Source: Streptomyces sp. NBC_01497 (lineage in GTDB: Bacteria > Actinomycetota > Actinomycetes > Streptomycetales > Streptomycetaceae). Taken from it: 64,000 nucleotides of DNA. Where the stretch lies: the NCBI RefSeq assembly GCF_036250695.1, contig NZ_CP109427.1, positions 7,130,001-7,194,000 of the forward strand, read 5' to 3'. Numbering within the stretch: the stretch's first letter is position 1; every line of letters begins with the position of its first letter. Below, one piece after another: positions 7,717 through 17,143 of this stretch. Made by a program: the position numbers and the translations under genes. Under the pieces are notes generated by a model. The model did no database searches. It was not told where the DNA came from and was given only the letters and a program-made list of their open reading frames with translations.

Positions 7717-10230
7717 TCAGAGCTGGCCCACCGACGTCACCCGGATGACGGCCAGCCCCTGCTCGTCCGAGGCGGCGAGGTCGACCTCGGCACTGATGCC
7801 CCAGTCGTGGTCGCCGTTCGGGTCCGCGAAGGTCTGCCGCACGCGCCACAGGCCGTGCGGCGCGTCCTCCTCGATCGACAGCAGCTTGGGGCCGCGCGCG
7901 TCCGGGCCGGTCCCCAGGTCCTCGTACTCGTCCCAGTACGCGTCCATCGCCTCGCCCCAGGCGTCCTCGTCGAAGCCCGAATCGGCGTCCATCGCGCCGA
8001 GTTGGCCGACCTTGTCCAGCGCGGCCAGTTCGACCCTGCGGAACATCGCGTTGCGCACGAGGACCCGGAACGCGCGGGCGTTCGCCGTGACCGGCCGCAC
8101 CTGGTCGGCCTTCTCCTGGGCCTGCTCGGCCGTCTCCTCCGCCGGGTTGGCGAGTTGTTCCCACTCGTCCAGCAGGCTGGAGTCGACCTGGCGCACCAGC
8201 TCACCCAGCCAGGCCGTGAGGTCTTCCAGGTCCTCCGACTTCAGGTGCTCCGGAATGGTGTGCTCCAGCGCCTTGTAGGCGCCCGCCAGGTAGCGCAGCA
8301 CGATCCCCTCCGTCCGGGCCAGCTCGTAGAACGAAGTGAACTCGGCGAAGGACATGGCCCGTTCGTACATGTCCCGGATCACCGACTTGGGCGAGACCGG
8401 GTGGTCGCCGACCCACGGGTGACTCCTGCGGTACACGTCGTATCCGTGCCACAGCAGCTCCTCCAGCGGCTTGGGGTACGAGACCTCCTGCAGGCGCTCC
8501 ATGCGCTCCTCGTACTCGACGCCGTCCGCCTTCATCTCCGCGACGGCCTCGCCACGCGCCTTGTTCTGCTGCGCGCCGAGGATCTGCCGGGGGTCGTCCA
8601 GCGTCGACTCCACCACCGACACCATGTCCAGGGCGTACGACGGTGATTCGGGGTCGAGGAGTTCGAACGCGGCGAGCGCGAACGTCGAAAGCGGCTGGTT
8701 CAGCGCGAAGTTCTGCTGGAGGTCCACGGTCAGCCGGACGATCCTGCCCTCCGCGTCCGGCGTCGCGAGCCGCTCCACGACCCCGCCGTCCAGCAGGGAA
8801 CGGTAGATCGCGATGGCGCGCCGGATGTGCCGCAACTGCTGCTTGCGCGGCTCGTGGTTGTCCTCCAGCAGGTGCCGCATCGCGTCGAACGCGTTGCCCG
8901 GCCGGGCGATCACCGAGAGCAGCATCGTGTGCGTCACCCGGAAACGCGAGGTCAGCGGCTCCGGGTCGGCCGCGATCAGCTTCTCGAACGACTGCTCCGA
9001 CCAGGCGATGAACCCCTCGGGCGCCTTCTTGCGCACCACCTTGCGGCGCTTCTTCGGATCGTCCCCGGCCTTGGCCAGCGCCTTCTCGTTCTCGACCACG
9101 TGCTCCGGGGCCTGTGCCACGACGAGGCCCGCGGTGTCGAACCCCGCGCGGCCCGCGCGGCCCGCGATCTGGTGGAACTCCCGCGCGCGCAGGGTCCGCA
9201 CGCGGGTGCCGTCGTACTTGGTGAGCGCGGTGAACAGCACGGTGCGGATGGGCACGTTGACGCCCACGCCCAGGGTGTCCGTGCCGCAGATCACCTTCAG
9301 CAGGCCGGCCTGCGCGAGCTTCTCCACCAGACGCCGGTACTTGGGCAGCATGCCCGCGTGGTGGACGCCGATACCGTGCCTGACGTAGCGCGACAGGTTG
9401 CGGCCGAAGGTGGTGGTGAAGCGGAAGTTGCCGATCAGGTCGGCGATCCTGTCCTTCTCCTCGCGGCTGGACATGTTGATGCTCATGAGCGACTGCGCCC
9501 GCTCGACGGCGGCCGCCTGGGTGAAGTGCACGATGTAGACGGGCGCCTGGTGCGTCTCCAGCAGCTCCGTCAGCGTCTCCGTGATGGGTGTCGTCCGGTA
9601 CTCGTACGACAGCGGGACGGGCCGCGTCGCCGAGCGTACGACGGTCGTCTCACGGCCCGTGCGGCGCTTGAGGTCCTCCTCGAAGCGCTGCATGTCGCCG
9701 AGCGTCGCCGACATCAGGACGAACTGCGCCTGCGGCAGCTCCAGCAGCGGGATCTGCCAGGCCCAGCCGCGGTCCGGCTCCGCGTAGAAGTGGAACTCGT
9801 CCATGACGACCTGGCCGATGTCGGCGTGCTTGCCGTCGCGCAGCGCGATGGCCGCGAGCACCTCGGCCGTGCAGCAGATCACCGGGGCGTCGGCGTTGAC
9901 GGAGGCGTCGCCGGTCAGCATGCCGACGTTCTCCGTGCCGAAGAGCTTGCACAGGTCGAAGAACTTCTCCGACACCAGCGCCTTGATCGGCGCGGTGTAG
10001 AAGGTGACCTCGTCGCGGGCCAGGGCCGCGAAGTGCGCGCCCGCGGCCACCAGGCTCTTGCCGGAGCCGGTCGGTGTGGACAGGATCACGTTGTTCCCGG
10101 ACACCACCTCGATCAGGGCTTCCTCCTGCGCCGGGTAGAGGGAGATCCCCTGTCCCTCGGCCCAGGTCGAGAAGGCCTCGAAGAGGGCATCGGGGTCGGC
10201 GTCCTTTGGCAGCTGATCGATAAGGGTCAC
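7717..10230 (-). CDS. helY: DEAD/DEAH-box RNA helicase, HelY/Ski2-like
   Basis: This 837-residue superfamily 2 helicase belongs to the Ski2/Mtr4-like group known in actinobacteria as HelY and linked to RNA metabolism. Walker A is STPTGSGKS (51-59). The Walker B box is DEFH (144-147), and motif III is SATL. The helicase C domain ends with HQIAGRAGRAGFDTAGLV. The C-terminal half resembles the DUF3516/DSHCT region. The start is the GTG at 10230; the frame stays open for another 40 codons, but that stretch is atypical. It is divergent from the membrane hydrolase gene at 10432. Confidence 0.92.
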   Translation of the reverse strand: MTLIDQLPKDADPDALFEAFSTWAEGQGISLYPAQEEALIEVVSGNNVILSTPTGSGKSLVAAGAHFAALARDEVTFYTAPIKALVSEKFFDLCKLFGTENVGMLTGDASVNADAPVICCTAEVLAAIALRDGKHADIGQVVMDEFHFYAEPDRGWAWQIPLLELPQAQFVLMSATLGDMQRFEEDLKRRTGRETTVVRSATRPVPLSYEYRTTPITETLTELLETHQAPVYIVHFTQAAAVERAQSLMSINMSSREEKDRIADLIGNFRFTTTFGRNLSRYVRHGIGVHHAGMLPKYRRLVEKLAQAGLLKVICGTDTLGVGVNVPIRTVLFTALTKYDGTRVRTLRAREFHQIAGRAGRAGFDTAGLVVAQAPEHVVENEKALAKAGDDPKKRRKVVRKKAPEGFIAWSEQSFEKLIAADPEPLTSRFRVTHTMLLSVIARPGNAFDAMRHLLEDNHEPRKQQLRHIRRAIAIYRSLLDGGVVERLATPDAEGRIVRLTVDLQQNFALNQPLSTFALAAFELLDPESPSYALDMVSVVESTLDDPRQILGAQQNKARGEAVAEMKADGVEYEERMERLQEVSYPKPLEELLWHGYDVYRRSHPWVGDHPVSPKSVIRDMYERAMSFAEFTSFYELARTEGIVLRYLAGAYKALEHTIPEHLKSEDLEDLTAWLGELVRQVDSSLLDEWEQLANPAEETAEQAQEKADQVRPVTANARAFRVLVRNAMFRRVELAALDKVGQLGAMDADSGFDEDAWGEAMDAYWDEYEDLGTGPDARGPKLLSIEEDAPHGLWRVRQTFADPNGDHDWGISAEVDLAASDEQGLAVIRVTSVGQL

Positions 10231-10431
10231 GTCACCATCTTGCCTGCTCCCGGTCCCGATCCGGGAACCGGACGGTCCGAGGAAGATCGCGGACGGTACG
10301 CTGCGGTCCCGACCGGCATGATCGTCGGCGCCGCGGCAGCGGCACCGCACGGCGCGTCACACCGGTCCGCCATGTCCGGCCCGAGGGCCGGCGACGACCG
10401 ACGACAACTCCACAGGGAGACGGGTACGACC

Positions 10432-11226
10432 ATGATGGGACCTGCACACTCACTCTCGGGGGCGGCCGCTTGGCTCGGGGTGGGTGCCGCCGCGTCGGCG
10501 CTCGGACACGGCATGCCCTGGCCCGTCCTCGTGGTGGGGGCCCTGATCTCCTCGGGGGCGGCGCTCGCCCCCGACCTCGACCACCAGGCCGCCACGATCT
10601 CCCGCGCCTTCGGTCCCGTCTCGCGGGGACTGTGCGAGATCGTGGACGTGCTCTCCCATTTCGCCTACCGGCACACCCGGCTCAAGGGCGACCCGAGCAG
10701 CCGCAGCGGCGGCCACCGTACGCTCACCCACACCTGGCTGTGGGCCGTCCTGATCGGCGCGGGCGCCTCGGCGCTCGCGGTGTTCGGGGGCCGCTGGGCG
10801 GTGCTCGGCATCCTCTTCGTCCACATGGTGCTGGCCGTGGAGGGGCTGCTGTGGCGGGCCGCGCGCGTCTCCAGCGACGTCCTCGTCTGGCTCCTCGGCG
10901 CGTTCGCGGCCTGGACGCTGGCCGGGATCCTGGACGAGCCGGGCAACGGCGCCGGATGGCTGTTCACGCAGCCGGGCCACCAGTACATGTGGCTGGGCCT
11001 GCCCATCGTCCTCGGCGCGCTCGTCCACGACCTGGGGGACGCGATCACCATCTCGGGCTGCCCGATCCTGTGGCCCATCCCGATCGGCCGCAAGCGCTGG
11101 TACGCGGTCGGGACGCCGAAGCCGATGCGGTTCCGTGCGGGCAGCTGGGTGGAGCTGAAGATACTGATGCCGGCGTTCATGATTCTCGGAGGGCTCGGCG
11201 GGATCGTGGCGCTCGGCGTCATCTGA
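10432..11226 (+). CDS. Membrane-bound metal-dependent hydrolase (YdjM-like)
   Basis: This 264-residue integral membrane protein belongs to the LexA-binding, inner membrane-associated hydrolase group. His7 of the MMGPAHSLSG start, the ALAPDLDHQ motif (about residues 43-51) and the later GGHRTLTHTW motif (about 92-101) supply His/Asp residues that are likely metal ligands. A further HDLGDAIT motif lies near residue 203. At least five hydrophobic segments can be seen. The real substrate of this family is unknown. The ATG at 10432 follows an AGGGAGA site at 10413-10419. An immediately adjacent ATG at 10435 is an equal choice. Confidence 0.85.
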   Translation: MMGPAHSLSGAAAWLGVGAAASALGHGMPWPVLVVGALISSGAALAPDLDHQAATISRAFGPVSRGLCEIVDVLSHFAYRHTRLKGDPSSRSGGHRTLTHTWLWAVLIGAGASALAVFGGRWAVLGILFVHMVLAVEGLLWRAARVSSDVLVWLLGAFAAWTLAGILDEPGNGAGWLFTQPGHQYMWLGLPIVLGALVHDLGDAITISGCPILWPIPIGRKRWYAVGTPKPMRFRAGSWVELKILMPAFMILGGLGGIVALGVI

Positions 11227-11232
11227 CCGTCC

Positions 11233-11309
11233 GAGCGGCTGAGCGGCTGAGCGGCTGAGCGTCGGGCGTCGGGCGCGGGGGTCCTCCGTCCCTCCGTCCC
11301 TCCGTCCCT
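11233..11309. repeat. Two short 8-bp tandem repeats
   Basis: GAGCGGCT occurs three times in a row at 11233-11256, and CCGTCCCT three times at 11286-11309. Both are in the gap after the membrane hydrolase gene. They look like slippage-prone simple repeats without coding function. Confidence 0.8.
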
Positions 11310-11501
11310 CCGGCGGGACGGACCCCGGCCCTCCGGCTGGACCGGGGGCGCGGTACCTGCGTGTGCTCGCGCCGTGTCCGTGCGTCCCGCGGTGCGGCGC
11401 GGGCCGTTCACCGCGCCCGTCGGCTCCGCTCGGCCATCGGCAACGTACATGTCACCGGAAGTTCGGCCCCCGCAGTGGTACGTGCCGTTAACGTCGGTGG
11501 C

Positions 11502-11948
11502 ATGGCACCCACCGACAGCGAAGAATGGACCGTGGAACGCCACCTCTGCGCCCGGCCTCCGGCGGTCGTCGCGCTCTACCACCGGTTCGTCGAACTCGCC
11601 GAGGACTGCGGCCCCTTCACCTACGCCGTCGCGAGGACGGCGATCACCTTCAAGGGCCCCCGGCGCGGTTTCGCGGGCCTCTCGCCCGGTCCCCGGCACC
11701 TGGCCGGCCACCTGGACCTGCGGCACCGGGCCGCCCACGACCGCACCCCGCGGTCCGCGCCGTACCCGAACAGGCTCCGCGTGCACCACTTCAGGATCAC
11801 CGAACTGGCTCAGCTCGACGACGCGTTCGCCGCTCTCCTGCGTGCGGCGTACGAGGTGGGGAGCGGGGCCCACCTGGGCGCTGCGGGCGGGGCGCCCGCG
11901 CGAGGGCCCCTCGGACAGCCCGCTGCGCGGGCTTCGCTCGAGGACTGA
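11502..11948 (+). CDS. DUF5655-like small protein
   Basis: This 148-residue soluble protein of unknown function reads like the DUF5655 family. It shows ERHLCARPPAVVALYHRFVELAEDCG at the start (given here as one uninterrupted helix-rich block), then TAITFKGPRRGFAGL and LRVHHFRIT. Members are found alone or fused to other small domains; no activity is established. The ATG at 11502 was chosen because the upstream frame is Arg-rich and shadow-like. The C-terminal 25 residues are Gly/Ala/Pro-rich. It is convergent with the ABC exporter gene at 12016. Confidence 0.75.
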   Translation: MAPTDSEEWTVERHLCARPPAVVALYHRFVELAEDCGPFTYAVARTAITFKGPRRGFAGLSPGPRHLAGHLDLRHRAAHDRTPRSAPYPNRLRVHHFRITELAQLDDAFAALLRAAYEVGSGAHLGAAGGAPARGPLGQPAARASLED

Positions 11949-12015
11949 CCGCTCGGTCCGCACGGGCCGGGACCCGTGCGGACCTCCTCGGGCAGCCCGG
12001 CCAGGGCGGGGCCCG

Positions 12016-13806
12016 TCAGCCGTGCCAGGAGCGCCAGAGCGCCGCGTACGCCCCGCCGGCCGCCACCAGGTCCTCGTGCGGCCCCAGTTCGGTGATCCGG
12101 CCGTCCTCCACCACCGCGATCACATCGGCGTCGTGCGCCGTGTGCAGCCGGTGCGCGATCGCGATCACGGTCCTGCCGTCCAGCACCCGGGCCAGTGACC
12201 GTTCCAGGTGGCGGGCCGCTCGCGGGTCGAGCAGCGAGGTCGCCTCGTCCAGGACCAGGGTGTGCGGGTCGGCGAGGACCAGGCGGGCCAGCGCGATCTG
12301 CTGTGCCTGCGCCGGTGTCAGCGCGGTGGCGCCCGATCCGACCCGGGTGTCCAGGCCCTCGGCCAGGGAACGCGCCCAGGTGTCGGCGTCGACCGCCCCG
12401 AGCGCCGCCCACAGCTCCGCGTCCGCGGCGTCCGTCCGCGCGAGCCGGAGGTTGTCACGCAGCGAGCCCACGAAGACGTGGTGCTCCTGGTTGACCAGCG
12501 CCACGTGCCGCCGCACCGACTCGGCAGGCATCCGCGACAGTTCGGCGCCGCCGAGGGTGACCGTTCCGCGCCGGGGCCCGTAGATCCCGGCGAGCAGCCG
12601 GCCCAGCGTCGACTTGCCGGCCCCTGACGGGCCGACCAGTGCGAGCCGGGTGCCCGGTGCGACGGCCAGCGACACCCGGTGCAGGACGTCGACACCGTCC
12701 ACATAGCCGAAGTGGACGTCGTCGGCGCCGACATCGCGTCCGACGGGGGACAGGGCCGCGTCCCCGCCGTCCGGCTCGATGTCCCGCACCCCGACGAGAC
12801 GGGCGATCGAGACCTGGGCCACCTGGAGTTCGTCGTACCAGCGCAGGATCATCCCCACCGGGTCCACCAGCATCTGGGCGAACAGCGCGCCCGTCGTGAG
12901 CTGGCCCACGTCCATCCAGCCCCGGAGCACGAACACACCACCGAGCATCAGGGTGGCCAGGAACACGATGGAGGTCGCCGCGTTGATCACCGGGAAGAGC
13001 ACCGTACGCAGCCACAGCGTGTAGCGCTCCCACGCCGTCCAGCGCGCCACCCGCTGGTCGGAGAGGTCCACGCGGCGCTGACCGAGCCGGTAGGACTCGA
13101 TCGTGCGTCCGGCGTCCACCGTTTCCGTCAGGGACGCGGCGACCGCCGCGTACCCGGCGGCCTCGGACCGGTACGCGGACGGCGCACGCCGGAAGTACCA
13201 GCGGCACCCCACGACGAGCACCGGCACCGCGAGCAGCACCGCGAGCCCGAGGGGTGGCGCGGTCACCGTGATCGCGCCCACCAGCAGCGCCACCCACACG
13301 ACACCGATGGCCAGTTGAGGCACGGCCTCACGCATCGCGTCGGCCAGCCGGTCGATGTCGGTGGTGATCCGGGACAGCAGGTCGCCGGTGCCCGCCCGTT
13401 CCAGAACGCCGGGCGGCAGCCCCACCGACCGCACGAGGAAGTCCTCGCGCAGGTCCGCGAGCATCTCCTCGCCGAGGACGGCCCCGCGCAGCCGCACGGT
13501 CCTGGTGAACACGGTCTGCAGGACGAGCGCGCACGCGAACACCGCGGTGATCAGCGGCAGATGGAGCTCGCCTGCGGTCTTCGCACCGTCCGCGAGCCGC
13601 TGGACGACGGTGCCCAGCAGGTACGGACCGACCATCGACGCCACCACCGAGCCCGCGTTGACGCAGATCAGCACCGTGAAGGCGCGGCGGTGCGCCCGCA
13701 ACAGGCCGCTCACGTAGGCGCGTACGGTCGCGGACGAGCCCACGGGCAGGATGGTCGCCGACTCGGGGGCGGCCGGATCGTGCTCCGGCCTGGCCACGCC
13801 GATCAT
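12016..13806 (-). CDS. ABC exporter half-transporter, catalytically competent Walker A subunit
   Basis: This 596-residue protein has an N-terminal six-helix transmembrane domain (about residues 35-325) and a C-terminal nucleotide-binding domain. Walker A is intact: VGPSGAGKST near residue 392. Walker B is LVLDEATS and the H-loop is AIAHRLHTA. The signature motif is degenerate: LTPAQAQQ stands where LSGGQ is expected. Its start overlaps the stop of the upstream ABC gene by ATGA, which implies translational coupling and equal amounts of both subunits. Together they should form a heterodimeric exporter. The substrate is unknown; a drug or lipid-like molecule is possible given the MarR gene upstream. 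Confidence 0.93.
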   Translation of the reverse strand: MIGVARPEHDPAAPESATILPVGSSATVRAYVSGLLRAHRRAFTVLICVNAGSVVASMVGPYLLGTVVQRLADGAKTAGELHLPLITAVFACALVLQTVFTRTVRLRGAVLGEEMLADLREDFLVRSVGLPPGVLERAGTGDLLSRITTDIDRLADAMREAVPQLAIGVVWVALLVGAITVTAPPLGLAVLLAVPVLVVGCRWYFRRAPSAYRSEAAGYAAVAASLTETVDAGRTIESYRLGQRRVDLSDQRVARWTAWERYTLWLRTVLFPVINAATSIVFLATLMLGGVFVLRGWMDVGQLTTGALFAQMLVDPVGMILRWYDELQVAQVSIARLVGVRDIEPDGGDAALSPVGRDVGADDVHFGYVDGVDVLHRVSLAVAPGTRLALVGPSGAGKSTLGRLLAGIYGPRRGTVTLGGAELSRMPAESVRRHVALVNQEHHVFVGSLRDNLRLARTDAADAELWAALGAVDADTWARSLAEGLDTRVGSGATALTPAQAQQIALARLVLADPHTLVLDEATSLLDPRAARHLERSLARVLDGRTVIAIAHRLHTAHDADVIAVVEDGRITELGPHEDLVAAGGAYAALWRSWHG

Positions 13807-15866
13807 GCCGGTTCCTCGCTCTCGTTGATGTGGTGGTGCCCTGCGCCCGCCGCCGCACGTTCGGGCGCGGGACGGTCGCCCCCGGCGCGGGCGGCCGGGG
13901 TGTCCGCTGCGGCGTGGTCCGTCGCGGTGACGAGCCCGGATCCGGGTCCGCGTCCGCTCACGGCTCCGGGAAGGCGGCCGGGTCCTGTGCCGGGGTGCGG
14001 CCGGGGCGCGGCGTCCGCCTCGCGGGTGACCACGGCGCGGTAGCGGGCGTCCGTGCGGAGCAGGTCGCGGTGCGTCCCCTCGGCGACGGCCTTCCCCTCG
14101 TGCACGAAGACCACCCGGTCCGCGCGGTCGAGCAGGAGCGGTGACGACGCGAACACCACGGTCGTACGACCGGCCCGCAGCCGTTGCACCCCGTCCGCGA
14201 TCCGTGCCTCGGTGTGCGAGTCGACCGCGGACGTCGGCTCGTCGAGCACCAGGACCTCCGGGTCGGCGACCAGCGAACGCGCCAGGGCGAGCCGCTGGCG
14301 CTGACCGCCGGACAGCGACCTGCCGCGCTCGGTGATGCGGGCCCCCATCGCGGCGTCACCGCCGGAGGCCGGGCCCGGCACCTGCGAGGACCGCGGGTCC
14401 TGTGGCGGCGGGGCCGACCTCACCAGCGCCTCCAGTACGTCCTCGCACTGGGCGGCGGCCAGCGCGCGACGCGGGTCGACGGCGCCGGACGAGGGGACGT
14501 CGAGCAGTTCGGCGAGGGTCCCCGACAGCAGCACCGGGTCCTTGTCCTGGACCAGGACGCGGGCGCGGGCCGTCGCGAGCGGTACGTCGTCCAGCGCGAG
14601 GCCGCCGAGAAGGACGGACGACACCTCGTCCGTACCCGGCGCGTCCGCACGCCCGTCGGCCTCCCGATCGGCGCGGGAGTCCGCCCGGTCGTGCGCGGAG
14701 CCCGGGCCGTGCCCGCCCAGGCGCTCCGCGAGCCGTCCCGCGGCGTCGGGGTCACCGCACACCACGGCGGTCAGCAGCCCGGCGGGCGCGATCAGCGCGC
14801 TGACCGGGTCGTACAGGTCGCCGGCGGGCGGCGTGCCCCGCTGCGACCGGACGCCGATATCCCCGGTGTCCGTCCGTACGAGCGCCATGACCCGCGCCGC
14901 GCGCTTCGCCGACGGGCGCGAGACCGAGTACGCGACGGCGATCTCCTCGAACCGCTGGAGCGGTACGAGCAGGAGCGTCACCGCGCTGTACACCGTCACC
15001 AGTTGACCCGGGGTGATGTGGCCGTCGAGCGCCTGCCGCGCGCCGTACCAGACCACCGAGATCAGCATCAGCCCCGGCAGCAGCACCTGGACGGCCGCGA
15101 TGAGCGACCACATGCGTGCGCTGCGCACCGCCGCCCGGCGCACCTCCTGGGAGACCTCGCGGTAGCGCCTGAGGAACAGCTCCTCGCCGCCGATGCCCCG
15201 CAGCACGCGCAGCCCGGCGACCGTGTCCGAGGCCAGTTCCGTCGCCAGGCCCGCCTTCTCCCGCTGCACGTCCACGCGGCGCGTGGCCGGTGCCAGCAGC
15301 GGCAGCACGGCGAGCGCCAGCACGGGCACGCCGATGACGACGAGCATCCCGAGCGACGGCACGTACAGCAGCAGACCCACCGCGATCGCGACCACGGCGA
15401 AGGCCGCGGCGAGGAACCGCGACAGTGCCTCGACGAACCACCCGATCTTCTCGATGTCACCGGTCGAAACAGTGACGATTTCCCCTGCGGCGACACGGTG
15501 CGACAGGGCGGATCCGAGCTCGACGGCCTTGCGCGCGAGGATCTGCTGGAGGCGCGACGCCGCCGTGATCCAGTTGGTCACGGAGACCCGGTGGAGCATG
15601 GTGTCGCCGACGGCGAGCGTGACGGCGCACAGGGCGACGAGCGCGCCCGCCAGCGCGAGGTGGCTGCCCGATCGGTCCACGACGGCCTGCACCGCGATAC
15701 CGGAACCCACCGGCAGCGCGGCGATGCCCGCCTGCAGGAACAGCCCCCAGCCCAGAGCCTTCGCCTGGCCGCCGAGCTGGCTCCGGAACAGCCACCACAG
15801 GAATCTGCCGCCCGAGCTCGCGTCGGGGACACCTGGGTCTGCGTACGGAAGATCGCGAATCTGCAT
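13803..15866 (-). CDS. ABC exporter half-transporter with degenerate ATP-binding motifs
   Basis: This 687-residue protein has a six-helix transmembrane domain (about residues 20-310) followed by an unusual nucleotide-binding domain. Where Walker A should be there is AVVCGDPDAAGRLAERL, with no GxxGxGKS/T. The switch histidine region reads VVFASSPLL, with no His. The signature LSGGQRQRLALARSL and Walker B VLVLDEPTS are intact. A charged RADSRADREADGRAD stretch is inserted near residue 390, and the last 70 residues are a disordered Pro/Gly/Ala-rich tail ending in HHHINESEEPA. The ATG at 15866 was preferred to a TTG at 15902. It is coupled to the downstream partner by an ATGA overlap. Confidence 0.9.
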   Translation of the reverse strand: MQIRDLPYADPGVPDASSGGRFLWWLFRSQLGGQAKALGWGLFLQAGIAALPVGSGIAVQAVVDRSGSHLALAGALVALCAVTLAVGDTMLHRVSVTNWITAASRLQQILARKAVELGSALSHRVAAGEIVTVSTGDIEKIGWFVEALSRFLAAAFAVVAIAVGLLLYVPSLGMLVVIGVPVLALAVLPLLAPATRRVDVQREKAGLATELASDTVAGLRVLRGIGGEELFLRRYREVSQEVRRAAVRSARMWSLIAAVQVLLPGLMLISVVWYGARQALDGHITPGQLVTVYSAVTLLLVPLQRFEEIAVAYSVSRPSAKRAARVMALVRTDTGDIGVRSQRGTPPAGDLYDPVSALIAPAGLLTAVVCGDPDAAGRLAERLGGHGPGSAHDRADSRADREADGRADAPGTDEVSSVLLGGLALDDVPLATARARVLVQDKDPVLLSGTLAELLDVPSSGAVDPRRALAAAQCEDVLEALVRSAPPPQDPRSSQVPGPASGGDAAMGARITERGRSLSGGQRQRLALARSLVADPEVLVLDEPTSAVDSHTEARIADGVQRLRAGRTTVVFASSPLLLDRADRVVFVHEGKAVAEGTHRDLLRTDARYRAVVTREADAAPRPHPGTGPGRLPGAVSGRGPGSGLVTATDHAAADTPAARAGGDRPAPERAAAGAGHHHINESEEPA

Positions 15867-16163
15867 GATGTCCCAGGACTCGTGGGCGGCCAAGGCGTGC
15901 AAGCTTGGCTTTCCGGGCGAGTGGGGTGCAATCGCTTTTCCGCTCCCGGGACGACTTCCGGCCGTGCGGTGCGGGACCGCAGGGGCGGGGGTGAGCGCGG
16001 GACGAAGGAGCGTTGCCGCCGACCGGACCGGCGCGACCGGATGCGCGATGGGGGCGCAGGCCCGGCCGGGTAGGGCCTTCGCCCGGGTCGGGGAAGCGGG
16101 GGACTGTTCGGGCGGACCGTCCTCCGGGCGGGTGATGCGGCGCGGGCGGGTGGTGCGGACGGA

Positions 16164-17021
16164 TCAGGCGGCGCCGCCGGGGCGGGCGGGACGCGCCGGC
16201 CCTTCCGTGGGCGCCACGGGATCGACCGCCGGGTCCGCGTGGTGCGGCACATCCCCGGACGGCACATCCCCGGATGGCGCCGCCCCGGACGGCATGTGCC
16301 CGGCGTGTGCGGCCGGCGCCGGCCCGCCGCCCGCGTCGGGCGTCCCCATCAGGGCCGACAGCAGTTCGCCGAGCGTCTCGCGCTGCTCACCGCTCAACGG
16401 CGCGAGCACTTCCTCGGCCGCCGAACGGCGCGCCGTACGCAGGGCGCGGAGCGTGTCGTGGCCTGAGTCCGTGAGTACGATCCTTCTCACGCGGCGGTTG
16501 GCCGGGTCGGGGGCGCGGCGCACCCAGCCGTTCGCCTCCAGGCCGTCGACCAGCGTCGTCACCGCGCGCGGCACCACTTCCAGGCGCGCCGCGAGGTCCG
16601 CCATCCGGGGCGGGCCGCCCTGATAGGCCACGCAGTAGGCGACGGTGCGCAGCAGCCGCCCCTGCGCGGGAGTGATCCCGACCGGTCCCAGCTGGTGCTT
16701 CTGGATGCGGTGGATGCGGCGGGTGAGCCGCAGCAGCTGCTCGGCGACCTGGCCGTCACGGTCCGCGCCCTCGCCCTCCGCGCCTTCGCCCTCCGCGCCT
16801 TCGCGGTCCGTACCGTCGAGGCCCCTGCCCTCGTGGTCCGCTCCGTCACGGCCGGTCCCTCTGCTCGTTCCGTTCGTTCCGTCGGGACCGGTCCCTTCGC
16901 GAGCCGTGCCGCCGTGCCCGGCGCCGGGGCCCGTGAGGGAGCCCGGTCCGGTCTCCCGCGCGCCTGCGTCGCCGGGGCCGGGGTTGTCGTGGCGCCGGTC
17001 GGCGGGATCGGGGTTGTCCAT
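16164..17021 (-). CDS. MarR-family regulator with low-complexity tails
   Basis: This 285-residue protein has a central MarR winged helix of about 135 residues (QLLRLTRRIHRIQKHQLGPV to about residue 230). A repeated EGAEGEGAEGEG-type acidic N-terminus of about 90 residues and a Pro/Ala/Gly-rich C-terminus flank it. Both tails are longer than usual for the family and probably disordered. Its gene lies between an ABC exporter unit downstream on the same strand and a divergent third ABC exporter. It is thus the natural regulator of both. The palindrome at 17026-17047, 5 nt before its ATG, suggests autoregulation. Confidence 0.85.
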   Translation of the reverse strand: MDNPDPADRRHDNPGPGDAGARETGPGSLTGPGAGHGGTAREGTGPDGTNGTSRGTGRDGADHEGRGLDGTDREGAEGEGAEGEGADRDGQVAEQLLRLTRRIHRIQKHQLGPVGITPAQGRLLRTVAYCVAYQGGPPRMADLAARLEVVPRAVTTLVDGLEANGWVRRAPDPANRRVRRIVLTDSGHDTLRALRTARRSAAEEVLAPLSGEQRETLGELLSALMGTPDAGGGPAPAAHAGHMPSGAAPSGDVPSGDVPHHADPAVDPVAPTEGPARPARPGGAA

Positions 17022-17025
17022 GCGG

Positions 17026-17047
17026 GAACAATATCAGGACTATGTTC
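17026..17047. promoter_or_regulatory. Likely MarR operator
   Basis: An imperfect inverted repeat has GAACA (17026-17030) and TGTTC (17043-17047) arms around an AT-richer core, within otherwise GC-rich DNA. It sits in the divergent promoter region between the MarR gene and the ABC exporter at 17144, 5 nt upstream of the MarR start. Confidence 0.65.
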
Positions 17048-17143
17048 ATTGTGAGCCTAGGTAAGAGTGAGTTACGCTCCCCACGACCCTCCGGGCCGTG
17101 ACCGCCCTCCGGGCCGCCCGCCCGCCGCCCCCCGAAGGAGCCC

